From positions 4,464,001 to 4,528,000 of the forward strand of contig NZ_CP154853.1 in assembly GCF_047302405.1 (NCBI RefSeq): a stretch of 64,000 nucleotides of DNA, in the 5' to 3' direction. Within the stretch, counting starts at the first letter, position 1; every line of letters begins with the position of its first letter. Source of the DNA: Alkalihalobacillus sp047302405. Its GTDB lineage: Bacteria > Bacillota > Bacilli > Bacillales > Bacillaceae_D. Below, one piece after another: positions 45,286-53,060 of this stretch. Below the pieces are notes generated by a model, which worked only from the letters and a program-made list of their open reading frames with translations, was not told the DNA's origin and searched no databases. The translations under genes and the position numbers were made by a program.

Positions 45286-45532
45286 TATTAGAAGTTTAAG
45301 AAAAAGTAAAGGAATGACATTGGAACGTTTATCGATTGCATCAGGGGTATCCAAGTCATATATAAGTTATATTGAAAGGGGTGTTCAAAAGAACCCAAGT
45401 ATTGCTGTTCTTATAAAGATTGCTAAGGTGCTTGAAATAGAGTATGTCGAATTAATTGAAATCATTAAAGGGCATGAAATACAAGGGGCAGATTTAGAAA
45501 AGAAGAACATAAAAAATGAGCTGAATAAGTGA
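45272..45532 (+). CDS. SinR-like HTH protein without SinI-binding tail
   Basis: 86 residues. Residues 4-65 are an XRE/Cro helix-turn-helix very close to SinR (IRSLRKSKGMTLERLSIASG, then SKSYISYIERGVQKNPSIAVL). The C-terminal part is short and charged and lacks the SinI/SinR dimerisation helices, so it should not be titrated by SinI in the classical manner. AAAGGGG lies 9 bases before the ATG, inside the previous gene. It could compete with SinR for the dyads or repress on its own; both are inferences. Confidence 0.82.
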   Translation: MVVNNIRSLRKSKGMTLERLSIASGVSKSYISYIERGVQKNPSIAVLIKIAKVLEIEYVELIEIIKGHEIQGADLEKKNIKNELNK

Positions 45533-45554
45533 CATCAGTTCATTTTTTGGCTCT

Positions 45555-45893
45555 TTAACCATTGTCTTGTTTATTTTTCCATTTGATAAAATCTAAATAC
45601 TCACGGAACTGTTCTTTACTAATTCCAGAATTCATTGCGTCTTGAACTAACTCAATCCAATTCGGATCTAAATCAGTTTCTTTTTCTGGTTGACTTTTTT
45701 CGTCATAAAGTAAATCTTCAACAGACACATTCAACATAGCAGCCACTTTTTCAAGAAATTGAATGGATGGGTTTGATTGAATGTTTCGCTCAATCGAACT
45801 CAAGTATGATTTAGCTACACCAGCTTTATCAGCTAATTCGGTTAAAGAATAACCTTTTTCTAGCCTATATTTTTTTACTTGATCACCTATCAT
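45555..45893 (-). CDS. sinR: SinR master biofilm repressor
   Basis: 112 residues, as in B. subtilis SinR. The XRE helix-turn-helix spans about 5-60 (VKKYRLEKGYSLTELADKAG, then KSYLSSIERNIQSNPSI), and the C-terminal SinI-interacting helices are present (LDPNWIELVQDAMNSGISKE, then QFREYLDFI). SinR represses matrix and motility-switch genes in Bacillus. A 16-bp dyad lies 60 bases before its start, at the end of the upstream sinI copy 2, so autoregulation is likely. The order sinI-sinR on the minus strand matches the classical operon. Confidence 0.92.
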   Translation of the reverse strand: MIGDQVKKYRLEKGYSLTELADKAGVAKSYLSSIERNIQSNPSIQFLEKVAAMLNVSVEDLLYDEKSQPEKETDLDPNWIELVQDAMNSGISKEQFREYLDFIKWKNKQDNG

Positions 45894-45952
45894 AGTTCGT
45901 ACCTCTCTATATTTATGAGTAATATCTTAATGATTATATCAGTGTCTGAACT

Positions 45953-45968
45953 GTTCTGTAAAGAGAAC
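45953..45968. promoter_or_regulatory. SinR-type dyad D
   Basis: GTTCTGTAAAGAGAAC, half-sites GTTCTGT and GTTCTCT inverted, between sinI copy 2 and sinR. Confidence 0.65.
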
Positions 45969-46093
45969 TAATACATGTTTTTCTTTTTTTTCGAAGTCTT
46001 AAAAAAACGTTGTATGTCTTCAATGGACAGACCTAATTGTTTAGCTGTTTTCATTAGTTGCACCCACTCTAAATCAACCTTCTTATGACTCAC
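45968..46093 (-). CDS. sinI: SinI-type antirepressor, copy 2
   Basis: 41 residues starting at a GTG, with AAGGGATG about 9 bases upstream. The SinI core is clear: VDLEWVQLMKTAKQLGLSIE, then DIQRFFK. The tail is a run of lysines (SKKKKNMY). It lies immediately before sinR in the classical sinI-sinR order. It resembles copy 1 at 43028 more than it resembles B. subtilis SinI, suggesting duplication. Confidence 0.82.
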   Translation of the reverse strand: MSHKKVDLEWVQLMKTAKQLGLSIEDIQRFFKTSKKKKNMY

Positions 46094-46181
46094 TCTTCAA
46101 CATCCCTTCAACTTATTCTGAATTATCAGTAATTAAAACGGAAACTTGAAACTTGTTTTCTGATGATGTCAGGTTGCTTTT

Positions 46182-46197
46182 GTTCATTATAAAGAAC
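46182..46197. promoter_or_regulatory. SinR-type dyad E
   Basis: GTTCATTATAAAGAAC, half-sites GTTCATT and GTTCTTT inverted, 89 bases before sinI copy 2. Confidence 0.65.
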
Positions 46198-46404
46198 AAA
46201 AGTGGAAAAATAAAGGGTGAATATAAGTAGAGAAATGAAGTATATAAGCGGTTTTAAAAGTATAAGAATAGTCATTTTATCTGATGGTTGTATATGTCGA
46301 TATTTAAGGGAAAATAAGAAATCAATTAGAAAAGTTCATTATATAGAATTTTTCAAACTAGGCTTTTATAGGATACACAAGGAATACCCTATAGAAACGA
46401 GCCA

Positions 46405-46944
46405 TTATAACTCCTGTAGCTTTTCAACAAGTTTATTAAATAAAACTTTGTCACGGTTATCTAATGCTTCATCAATTGCTTTCATTAAGGCTTCTTTGTC
46501 TTTGTTTTTTATGAGTTGTTCGATCACTTGATTGGTTTCTTCTTCATATTTTTTGAAGCGTTTGAAACGTTGGAAGTTATCACTTTTCTCATTTTCGAGA
46601 AGTTGTAAGTAACGATGATTTAAGGACTTGCCGTTAAAGTTTAAGATTAGGTAAAACGATTCCGTTGGATTTGTAACCAAATCGTCTAGTAAACTTGATA
46701 AATTGTCTGTTTTTGTTTTCTTGTTATAATACATAAAACCTGGTTCATCTGATTGATACGATGATATGATCATTGTTTTTTTATTTTTATTAATTGAATC
46801 AGTAAATTTTAATTGATCAAGAAGATGATGATTTCTTATGAATTGATCAAGAATCAGCTTAGCTTCTTTGTTTTTTAATTGATTATTTTTGATAAACCAT
46901 TGTAAGAAACCTCTTTTCTGTTCATTTGAAACCCATTTTTTCAT
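46405..46944 (-). CDS. YpiB-like UPF0302/IDEAL-domain protein
   Basis: 179 residues. The N-terminal 110 resemble the UPF0302 domain (KKWVSNEQKRGFLQWFIKNNQ, in parts, and FTDSINKNKKTMIISS). The C-terminal segment (about 140-178) is an IDEAL domain: a charged helix ending LMKAIDEALDNRDKVLFNKL. In B. subtilis, YpiB-type proteins are small cytoplasmic proteins of poorly known role. The ATG at 46944 has AAAGGTGG upstream. It is next to the sin cluster, but a functional link is only suggested by position. Confidence 0.75.
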   Translation of the reverse strand: MKKWVSNEQKRGFLQWFIKNNQLKNKEAKLILDQFIRNHHLLDQLKFTDSINKNKKTMIISSYQSDEPGFMYYNKKTKTDNLSSLLDDLVTNPTESFYLILNFNGKSLNHRYLQLLENEKSDNFQRFKRFKKYEEETNQVIEQLIKNKDKEALMKAIDEALDNRDKVLFNKLVEKLQEL

Positions 46945-47065
46945 AGAAACCACCTTTACCTTAACGTTGAGAAAATAATAGTATAAGTTTATCACTAATC
47001 AAGCTAATTTTTTAGTGATTTAATTGAATTTTAAGATAAATTAAAGGAGTGATGAATAAAAAAAG

Positions 47066-47091
47066 GTCGTTTGTCTAAGTAGACAGACGAC
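47066..47091 (-). terminator. Terminator after the DUF3817 gene
   Basis: Perfect-looking stem GTCGTTTGTCT / AGACAGACGAC (one mismatch) with an A-run that becomes U residues on the minus transcript. Confidence 0.8.
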
Positions 47092-47097
47092 TAAATT

Positions 47098-47397
47098 TTA
47101 TGAAACGGGTTGTTTAGAATGTAGTAATTTTCTATCAAAAATAAATGGACCAAATGGAATGATGGAAGCAAGCATAGCTAGTCCACCTTTTGCGAATGAC
47201 CAACGAGCAATAAACATCATCACAATAACAGTGATAATATAAATGATAAATAGCCATCCGTGGGCCATACCGATAACAGTAACAAAACTTGGTAAATCAA
47301 ATAAATACTTTAGTGGCATCGCTAAAAATAATAAAAGAATTAAAGAAATGCCTTCTAAATAACTAATGACGCGGAAAGTACGAGTCGACATATTCAT
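47098..47397 (-). CDS. DUF3817-family membrane protein
   Basis: 99 residues with three transmembrane helices. The family motif is visible: FRVISYLEGISLILLLFLAMPLKY, in parts, and GMAHGWLFIIYI. Function unknown; members are small inner-membrane proteins. ATG 47397 has AAGGAGGG 7 bases upstream. Single gene with terminator. Confidence 0.85.
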   Translation of the reverse strand: MNMSTRTFRVISYLEGISLILLLFLAMPLKYLFDLPSFVTVIGMAHGWLFIIYIITVIVMMFIARWSFAKGGLAMLASIIPFGPFIFDRKLLHSKQPVS

Positions 47398-47410
47398 ATA
47401 AAACCCTCCT

Positions 47411-47670
47411 TAAATAAAAAGCGGAGTCCGTTTGGGCAGAAGCGAGAAAAGAGCAGTTGGTTTACTGCGTCAGCTGCATGCCCTACGCGTTCCGCGGGTG
47501 AGTCGGGAGCCTCCTCGCTTCGCTGCGGGGTCTCCCGTCCTTCACTAATCCCGCAGGAGTCTCCGGGCATTCCGCTGACTCCGTTTTGGTTAACTAAAAA
47601 CAATCCGTTTCAACCTAGTAGAAAACATTTTGCTAGGCTTTTCTCGAAGTTCTAACGGACGCAGCTAGAT
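47411..47670. repeat. Structured repeat R2, tandem copy 1 with R1 core inside
   Basis: Outer arms AGCGGAGTCCGTTTGGGC and GTTCTAACGGACGCAGCT pair as a stem. The interior, where copies 2 and 3 have a short hairpin, here carries an R1 GC-rich core (CTACGCGTTCCGCGGGTGAG, and CCCGCAGGAGTCTCCGGG). Confidence 0.8.
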
Positions 47671-47792
47671 TAAATAAAAAGCGGAGCCTGTTCGCTCAGA
47701 AGCGAGAAAAAATACAGGGCTGACTAAAAAGTCGCTTTTTGACTTTATAGGCAGACCGATTTTTCTCGAGCTTCTAACAGGCGCAGCTAGAT
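47671..47792. repeat. Structured repeat R2, tandem copy 2
   Basis: 122-bp copy. Outer arms AGCGGAGCCTGTTCGCTC and TTCTAACAGGCGCAGCT differ from copies 1 and 3 at two paired positions, keeping the stem. Inner hairpin: CTGACTAAAAAGTC / GACTTTATAGGCAG. Confidence 0.85.
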
Positions 47793-47914
47793 TAAATAAA
47801 AAGCGGAGTCCGTTTGGGTAGAAGTGAGAAAAAATACAGGGCTGCCTAAAAAGTCGCTTTTTGACTTTATAGGCAGAGCGATTTTCTCGAGGTTCTAACG
47901 GACGTAGCTAGATT
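47793..47914. repeat. Structured repeat R2, tandem copy 3
   Basis: 122-bp copy, same length and interior as copy 2, with outer arms AGCGGAGTCCGTTTGGGT and GTTCTAACGGACGTAGCT. Confidence 0.85.
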
Positions 47915-48293
47915 GGTCATGCCTAACATTCTAGCATACTCTTGAAATAGGAACCTAATGGAGAGTTTATGACATTTTTAAATTAGTGATCTATCAATGA
48001 TGGCTTCAGTTATTTTTCATGAACCAAAACGGAGCTAGCACAATGCCCTGGAGACTTCGGACCCACCAGCGGAGTATGCTAACTAATGTAACGACATTTT
48101 AACGAACTGCCCGTTTTTTAGTAACCTCCGACTTTGTCTGTCGCGAGGATGTTCCCGACTCACCTGAGATTGCAGCGGGCATGCAGCTTGGAGTATAAGT
48201 TGGCTCATCTTAAAAACAAGTGCTTATCAGTGATTTCAATGGAACTTGACAGAGGTCATTCAGTTTGAAATAATAAGCGCAATAGCCAAAATG
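47915..48293. repeat. Intergenic region with degenerate R1 copy
   Basis: Between about 48005 and 48215 the sequence has the R1 features (AACGGAGCTAG, GCGGAGTATGCTAACTAATG, GCATGCAGC) in decayed form. Nothing else is recognised until the riboswitch. Confidence 0.5.
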
Positions 48294-48427
48294 GTCTTGT
48301 AGGGTTCCGCAAATCGGTTCGTTTGGTCTGGTCCAAGACAAGACACACATCTTTATAAAAAGGTGTGACACGGAGGGATAAAAGCCCGGGAGATGCTGTC
48401 AATGACAGCAATCTCTCGGGTTTTTTT
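48294..48427 (+). promoter_or_regulatory. Guanidine-I (ykkC) riboswitch with terminator
   Basis: The conserved ykkC elements are all present in order: TAGGGTTCCGC, GGTCTGGTCC, then ACACGGAGGGATAAAAGCCC, GGGAGA. The CCCGGGAGA end of the aptamer also forms the 5' arm of a perfect terminator stem with TCTCTCGGG, followed by seven T residues. Guanidine binding should prevent termination and switch on the SMR genes directly downstream. Confidence 0.95.
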
Positions 48428-48482
48428 AGTGCATGTTCAAAATAGAAACAGTCAATAATCATAAAAGAGGAGTGGGGTCAAA

Positions 48483-48830
48483 ATGAATAAAGAATGGATA
48501 TTATTAATGGTTGCCGCGTGTTTTGAAGTCGGTTGGGTAATTGGGTTAAAGTATTCCACAAATATACTTGAGTGGGGAGCCACGATTTTGGCGATTATGA
48601 TTAGTTTTTCTTTACTCATTCGTTCAGGAAGTCGTTTGCCGGTGGGAACGGCCTATGCTGTTTTTGTTGGATTAGGGACAGCAGGGACGGTTATTTTTGA
48701 TATGGCTGTATTTGGAGAGCCTTTTCGTTGGTCGGTTGTCATGCTTATTGTTTTATTACTTGTAGGTGTATTAGGTTTGAAAATGAGAACTTTTGATAAA
48801 GAAGAAGACAAAGAAGTAGGTGAAGTTTAA
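48483..48830 (+). CDS. gdnC: Guanidinium exporter subunit, SMR family
   Basis: 115 residues with four transmembrane helices and the SMR features: Glu15-like acid in CFEVGWVIGLKYS, and PVGTAYAVFVGLGTAG. Paired SMR genes (ykkCD/gdnCD) form a heterodimeric guanidinium/H+ antiporter. A guanidine-I riboswitch lies 55 bases upstream, giving the substrate assignment. AGGAGTGGGG precedes the ATG. Its stop is one base before the next start. Confidence 0.9.
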   Translation: MNKEWILLMVAACFEVGWVIGLKYSTNILEWGATILAIMISFSLLIRSGSRLPVGTAYAVFVGLGTAGTVIFDMAVFGEPFRWSVVMLIVLLLVGVLGLKMRTFDKEEDKEVGEV

Positions 48831-48831
48831 G

Positions 48832-49146
48832 ATGGAATGGATTTATTTAGTATTAGCAGGTATTTTTGAAATGGTTGGAGTTGCTATGATCAACCAATGG
48901 CACCATACAAAAAAGTGGCTCGCAATGTTCTTTCTTATTGCTACATTTGGTCTTAGTTTTCTCTTTTTATCTTTGGCAATGGAAGTGTTGCCGATGGGAA
49001 CCGCTTATGCCATTTGGACAGGAATTGGAGCTTCTGGTGGTGCGCTTGTGGGAATCTTATTTTATAATGAGCCTAAAGATAAATGGCGTATCTTTTTTAT
49101 TGCCCTCATTTTAGCAGCAGCCGTTGGTTTAAAAGCGACCAGTTAG
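48832..49146 (+). CDS. gdnD: Guanidinium exporter subunit, second SMR protein
   Basis: 104 residues, four helices, with the membrane Glu in GIFEMVGVAMIN and PMGTAYAIWTGIGASGG. Partner of the previous gene. ATG 48832, one base after the gdnC stop, uses the AGGTGA within gdnC. An in-frame GTG at 48820 overlaps gdnC. Confidence 0.9.
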   Translation: MEWIYLVLAGIFEMVGVAMINQWHHTKKWLAMFFLIATFGLSFLFLSLAMEVLPMGTAYAIWTGIGASGGALVGILFYNEPKDKWRIFFIALILAAAVGLKATS

Positions 49147-49238
49147 TAGGCAGGAGCTAGAGGGGTAAGGGAATGAAGCTCGTTCAGCTTTCGTTCCTAA
49201 AAAAGCAGCGCTCATATAAAGGAGATTTTAATAAATCT

Positions 49239-51413
49239 ATGGGAAAAAAAGTCGTATTGGCGGAAAAGCCATCTGTTGGTCGTGATTTAGCGAGAGTTTT
49301 ACAATGTACAGAAAAGAGAAATGGTTTTTTTGAAGGGAAAAATTATATAGTGACCTGGGCTTTAGGACATTTAGTCACATTAGCTGCTCCAGAAAGTTAT
49401 GGGGAATCCTATCAAACGTGGAAGTTAGAAGACCTTCCTTTGTTGCCGAAGAAGCTTAATTTAATTGTGATCAAACAAACTCAAAAACAATATCAAATCG
49501 TTAAAACACAATTAAGAAGAAACGACGTTGATGAGGTTATTATCGCGACAGATGCTGGCCGTGAAGGAGAGCTTGTTGCTCGTTGGATTTTAGAAAAAGC
49601 GGCTGTACAAAAACCAATCAAACGTTTATGGATTTCATCGGTTACAGATAAAGCGATTAAAGATGGCTTTAACAAGTTAAAGAGCGGAAAAAATTATGAA
49701 GGATTATATGCCTCGGCAGTTGCCCGGGCTGAAGCTGATTGGTATGTAGGGATGAACGGAACACGTGCATTAACGACAAAATTTAATGCCCAGCTTTCTT
49801 GTGGCAGAGTGCAGACTCCGACACTGGCGATGATTGCTAAAAGAGAAGAGGATATTCGTCAGTTTAAACCAAAACCCTATTGGCTCCTGCAAGCAGAAAC
49901 AAAGGAACAATTGAAGTTGCATTGGTATGATGAACGATCAGGAGAGCAACGAATTTTTTCAGACGAGCAGGCAAAAGAAATTATAAAATCAATTGATCGT
50001 CAAAAGCTACAAGTGAGCGATGTCAAAAAAACGAAGAAAAAAACACCAGCGCCAAAACTCTATGATCTAACCGAGTTACAAAGAGAGGCAAATAAACGTT
50101 TTGGCTACTCTCCAAAAGAGACGTTAAGTACATTGCAACGCCTGTACGAACAGCATAAAGCGGTCACTTATCCGCGGACAGATTCCAATGTGCTTTCAAG
50201 TGATTTAGTTGATACGTTGTCTGAACGAGTTAAAGCCGTTGATGTCCAGCCTTATCGTAAGCATGTTGCCCAAATCCGCCGCGGGAATTTAATAATCCAG
50301 CCTCATACCGTAAATGATAAGCTCGTGACAGATCACCATGCGATTATTCCAACTGAACAAGTCGCACCAGCCTCGCTTTCAGATAAGGAAAGAAAAATTT
50401 ATGATTTAATCGTACGGAGATTTTTAGCCGTGTTATTTCCGGTCTATGAATTTGAGCAAACGACGATTATCGCAAAGGCGAATAACCAAAGCTTTAAAGC
50501 GAGTGGGCAAAAGGAACTTGAGTTAGGGTGGAAGACGATTTATGCCGATTCTTCAACCAAGAACGAAACGACTATTCCTTCGATTCAAACAGGTGATTTA
50601 TTAACGGTAGCGAAGTTCGACAAAAAGCAAGAGCTAACAAAACCTCCCGCAAGATTTACGGAGGCAACGCTCTTATCGGCTATGGAAAAACCGGCATCTT
50701 TTCTTGAAAATAAAGATCCAGATTTAGTCGAAACATTAGGAAAAGCTGGTGGGATAGGAACGGTTGCCACAAGAGCGGACATTATCGAAAAGCTTTTTCA
50801 GACATTTTTAATGGAAAAAAGAGGCCAAGATCTATCATTAACCTCAAAAGGGAAACAGCTCTTAGACCTTGTTCCTTCAGGACTAAAATCGCCTGCATTA
50901 ACAGCTGAATGGGAGAAAAAACTAGATGCGATTACAAAAGGGGAACTTGATCAAAGAACGTTTATTACCGAAATGAAGGAATATGCTTCAAGCATTGTCA
51001 AAGAAATTAAAAACAGTGAACAAAAATTCAAACATGATAATCTGACGGGTAGTAAATGTCCAGAATGTGGAAAGTTATTGCTTGAGGTGAACGGTAAAAA
51101 AGGTAAAATGCGCGTTTGCCAAGATCGTGAATGTGGATATAAAAAACGACTGGCTATGGTGACCAATGCCCGTTGTCCAAAATGTAAAAAGAAACTTGAA
51201 CTACGTGGAGAAGGGGAAGGACAAGTATTTGCATGTGTTTGTGGTCATCGTGAGAAAAAATCGGCGTTTGAGAAACGTAAAAAGGCGACACAACATCAAA
51301 AGGTTTCGAAAAAAGAAGTCTCTCAATACATGAAAACACAAAATAAAGAGGACGACTTTTCCAATTCGGCACTAGCTGATGCCCTTGCCAAGTTAAAATT
51401 AGATAAAGATTAA
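49239..51413 (+). CDS. topB: DNA topoisomerase III
   Basis: About 724 residues. The N-terminal TOPRIM domain begins GKKVVLAEKPSVGRDLARVL and has the DxD-type acids in IIATDAGREGELVARWI. The active-site Tyr is in AVTYPRTDSNVLS near residue 310. Two C-terminal zinc-binding modules follow (CPECGK...CQDRECG near 607-630; CPKCKK...CVCGH near 646-668). It relaxes and decatenates DNA through a 5'-phosphotyrosine link. ATG 49239 matches the usual N-terminus and has AAAGGAG 14 bases away; the frame is open from 49173, which has its own possible site, so the start is uncertain. Confidence 0.93.
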   Translation: MGKKVVLAEKPSVGRDLARVLQCTEKRNGFFEGKNYIVTWALGHLVTLAAPESYGESYQTWKLEDLPLLPKKLNLIVIKQTQKQYQIVKTQLRRNDVDEVIIATDAGREGELVARWILEKAAVQKPIKRLWISSVTDKAIKDGFNKLKSGKNYEGLYASAVARAEADWYVGMNGTRALTTKFNAQLSCGRVQTPTLAMIAKREEDIRQFKPKPYWLLQAETKEQLKLHWYDERSGEQRIFSDEQAKEIIKSIDRQKLQVSDVKKTKKKTPAPKLYDLTELQREANKRFGYSPKETLSTLQRLYEQHKAVTYPRTDSNVLSSDLVDTLSERVKAVDVQPYRKHVAQIRRGNLIIQPHTVNDKLVTDHHAIIPTEQVAPASLSDKERKIYDLIVRRFLAVLFPVYEFEQTTIIAKANNQSFKASGQKELELGWKTIYADSSTKNETTIPSIQTGDLLTVAKFDKKQELTKPPARFTEATLLSAMEKPASFLENKDPDLVETLGKAGGIGTVATRADIIEKLFQTFLMEKRGQDLSLTSKGKQLLDLVPSGLKSPALTAEWEKKLDAITKGELDQRTFITEMKEYASSIVKEIKNSEQKFKHDNLTGSKCPECGKLLLEVNGKKGKMRVCQDRECGYKKRLAMVTNARCPKCKKKLELRGEGEGQVFACVCGHREKKSAFEKRKKATQHQKVSKKEVSQYMKTQNKEDDFSNSALADALAKLKLDKD

Positions 51414-51432
51414 AAAGAAACATACTAAGATT

Positions 51433-51479
51433 AGTGGGTAAGATCATCGACGGATGATTTTACCCACTATTTTTCTTTT
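51433..51479 (+). terminator. Terminator of topB
   Basis: Stem AGTGGGTAAGATCATC / GATGATTTTACCCACT followed by a T-rich tail. It also marks where the IS110 element's left end could start. Confidence 0.9.
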
Positions 51480-51484
51480 AGGAG

Positions 51485-51660
51485 TATAGTGAGAGGTGAA
51501 AGAAAGCTCGACCAAAGCCTCAGGGATTCAGAATCCGGAAATCAAACCGAGCTTCTTCACTTTCATTACTGAATCAGTTTTAAGTATGTTGGGGCCATTG
51601 AGCTCGTGTATAGGAAATGGGAATCGGAATGAATAAGTGAAGAACTTTCAACTTTCGTAT
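51485..51660 (+). ncRNA. Possible bridge RNA (seekRNA) leader of the IS110 element
   Basis: About 175 bases with strong structure: GTGAAAGAAAGCTCG can pair with CGAGCTTCTTCAC, enclosing the hairpin GGATTCAGAATCC; a second structured part follows (TTGGGGCCATTGAGCTC). IS110-group elements encode a bridge RNA of this size in the left end that guides target and donor recognition. Its loops cannot be matched to a target without the exact ends. Confidence 0.45.
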
Positions 51661-51676
51661 GAAAAGAGGAGAAAAC

Positions 51677-52894
51677 ATGGAATTTGTAACTGCTTTAGAT
51701 GTTTCAATGGGGAGAAGTTATGTCGTCATCTATCAAAATCAAACATGCATTTATGAACAAGAGATTGCCCATAATCTTAAAGGGTTTCAACAGCTGCTCC
51801 ATCAAATTCAAAGCCTCCCTGGGAAGGTGACAGTGGTTTTCGAATCCACAGGTATTTACTCAAAGCCGGTTGAAACATTTTGCCAAAAGAATGCACTGCC
51901 TTATTGTCTCTTAAACCCCTTGGCAGCTAAAAAGCAACTCGAACAAAATACACTCAGAAGTTGGAAGACGGACAAGCACGATGCACATATGTTAGCTCAA
52001 TCTCACACCCATCACAGAAGAGAAGAAAAGATCCATCCATCGGATGTCTATCAAAATCTGCGTGATTTCTCTCGCTTTTATCAAGAAATAGAGGAACAAA
52101 TTAAACGTATGCGTATGTACTTACACAATGCCCTGCATATGAGTTTTCCAGAGCTTGAACAGTTCTTCTCAAATAGACTCACCCCATACGCGTTAACACT
52201 GATTGAACTGTTCCCTCACCCTGATCTTGTTTTAGGTTCCAGTATTACAAAGATTAAGGATCTTTTAGTGAATCACACGAAGAAAAAAATATCACAGGAA
52301 CGAGCGAAACAAAAAGCCATAACCATTATGGAGTACGCACAATCATCGTATCCAGCTGTGCCGTCCAACAGTGTTCAAACTCAAAAAGTACAGTACTATG
52401 CACGTCAGCTACTTCACCTATTAGAAGAAAAAGAACACGCGTCCCGAGCGATGATTGCAGAAGCTAAAACCCTTCCTGAATTCGAACGGCTCATCAGCTT
52501 TCCTGGTATCGGTGAGATAAGTGCTGCCCTGCTCATGGGGGAACTAGGTGATGTATCCCGCTTCTCCACCCATAAACAAGTGAATGCCTTTGTTGGAATT
52601 GATATTCGAAGATATCAATCAGGTAAATATCATGGACAGGACCATATCAATAAACGCGGAAATCCCAAAGGGAGAAAGATTTTATATATAATTATCCGAA
52701 ACATGATTCGCCAACAAAAGGCAGCTCCCAATCACATTGTCGATTACTATTACAAATTAAAAAAGCAACCTACCCCCAAGAAGGACAAGGTTGCCATTGT
52801 CGCTTGTATGAACAAGCTTATAAAGTGTATTCATTCCATGGTTAGAAATGATACAAAGTACGATTACTCGCACGCGGTCTCAACGGACCAATAA
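51677..52894 (+). CDS. IS110-family DEDD transposase
   Basis: About 405 residues. The N-terminal RuvC-like DEDD domain has TALDVSMGRSYVVIY (first Asp), VVFESTGIYS (Glu), and RSWKTDKHDAHMLAQ (paired Asp). The C-terminal Tnp domain has ISFPGIGEISAALLMGELGD, RFSTHKQVNAFVGID, QSGKYHGQDHINKRGNPKGR, in parts, with the family Ser in QSG. Full length, so the element may be active. ATG 51677 has AGAGGAG 6 bases upstream; an in-frame ATG at 51659 lacks one. Confidence 0.93.
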   Translation: MEFVTALDVSMGRSYVVIYQNQTCIYEQEIAHNLKGFQQLLHQIQSLPGKVTVVFESTGIYSKPVETFCQKNALPYCLLNPLAAKKQLEQNTLRSWKTDKHDAHMLAQSHTHHRREEKIHPSDVYQNLRDFSRFYQEIEEQIKRMRMYLHNALHMSFPELEQFFSNRLTPYALTLIELFPHPDLVLGSSITKIKDLLVNHTKKKISQERAKQKAITIMEYAQSSYPAVPSNSVQTQKVQYYARQLLHLLEEKEHASRAMIAEAKTLPEFERLISFPGIGEISAALLMGELGDVSRFSTHKQVNAFVGIDIRRYQSGKYHGQDHINKRGNPKGRKILYIIIRNMIRQQKAAPNHIVDYYYKLKKQPTPKKDKVAIVACMNKLIKCIHSMVRNDTKYDYSHAVSTDQ

Positions 52895-53060
52895 AAGTAT
52901 TATATCACATGAACCTCATTTTAAATGAACTAGACTTGAGGTTTATTTCTTATGCCTAATCATACGTAGTCGTACTAGAAAATAAAATAAGTAGTATCCT
53001 CCTACGTTAGATTACCCAACAAAAAGTCTAATTTTATTCAGTTGATCAGCAAGTGCTTTT

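Larger units (their letters stand above)
51480..52930 (+). mobile_element. IS110-family insertion sequence
   Basis: Transposase gene plus about 195 bases of structured upstream non-coding DNA and a short 3' end. IS110 elements lack terminal inverted repeats and make few or no target duplications, so the ends are approximate: left between the topB terminator and 51500, right somewhere after 52894. Confidence 0.8.

Noticed and set aside
46217..46531. 104-codon plus-strand frame
   Set aside because: Overlaps the end of the YpiB-like gene on the opposite strand, has no convincing ribosome-binding site, and its C-terminal part is antisense to the IDEAL domain.
47394..47603. 69-codon minus-strand frame
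   Set aside because: Lies inside the R2/R1 composite repeat; a by-product of GC-rich sequence.
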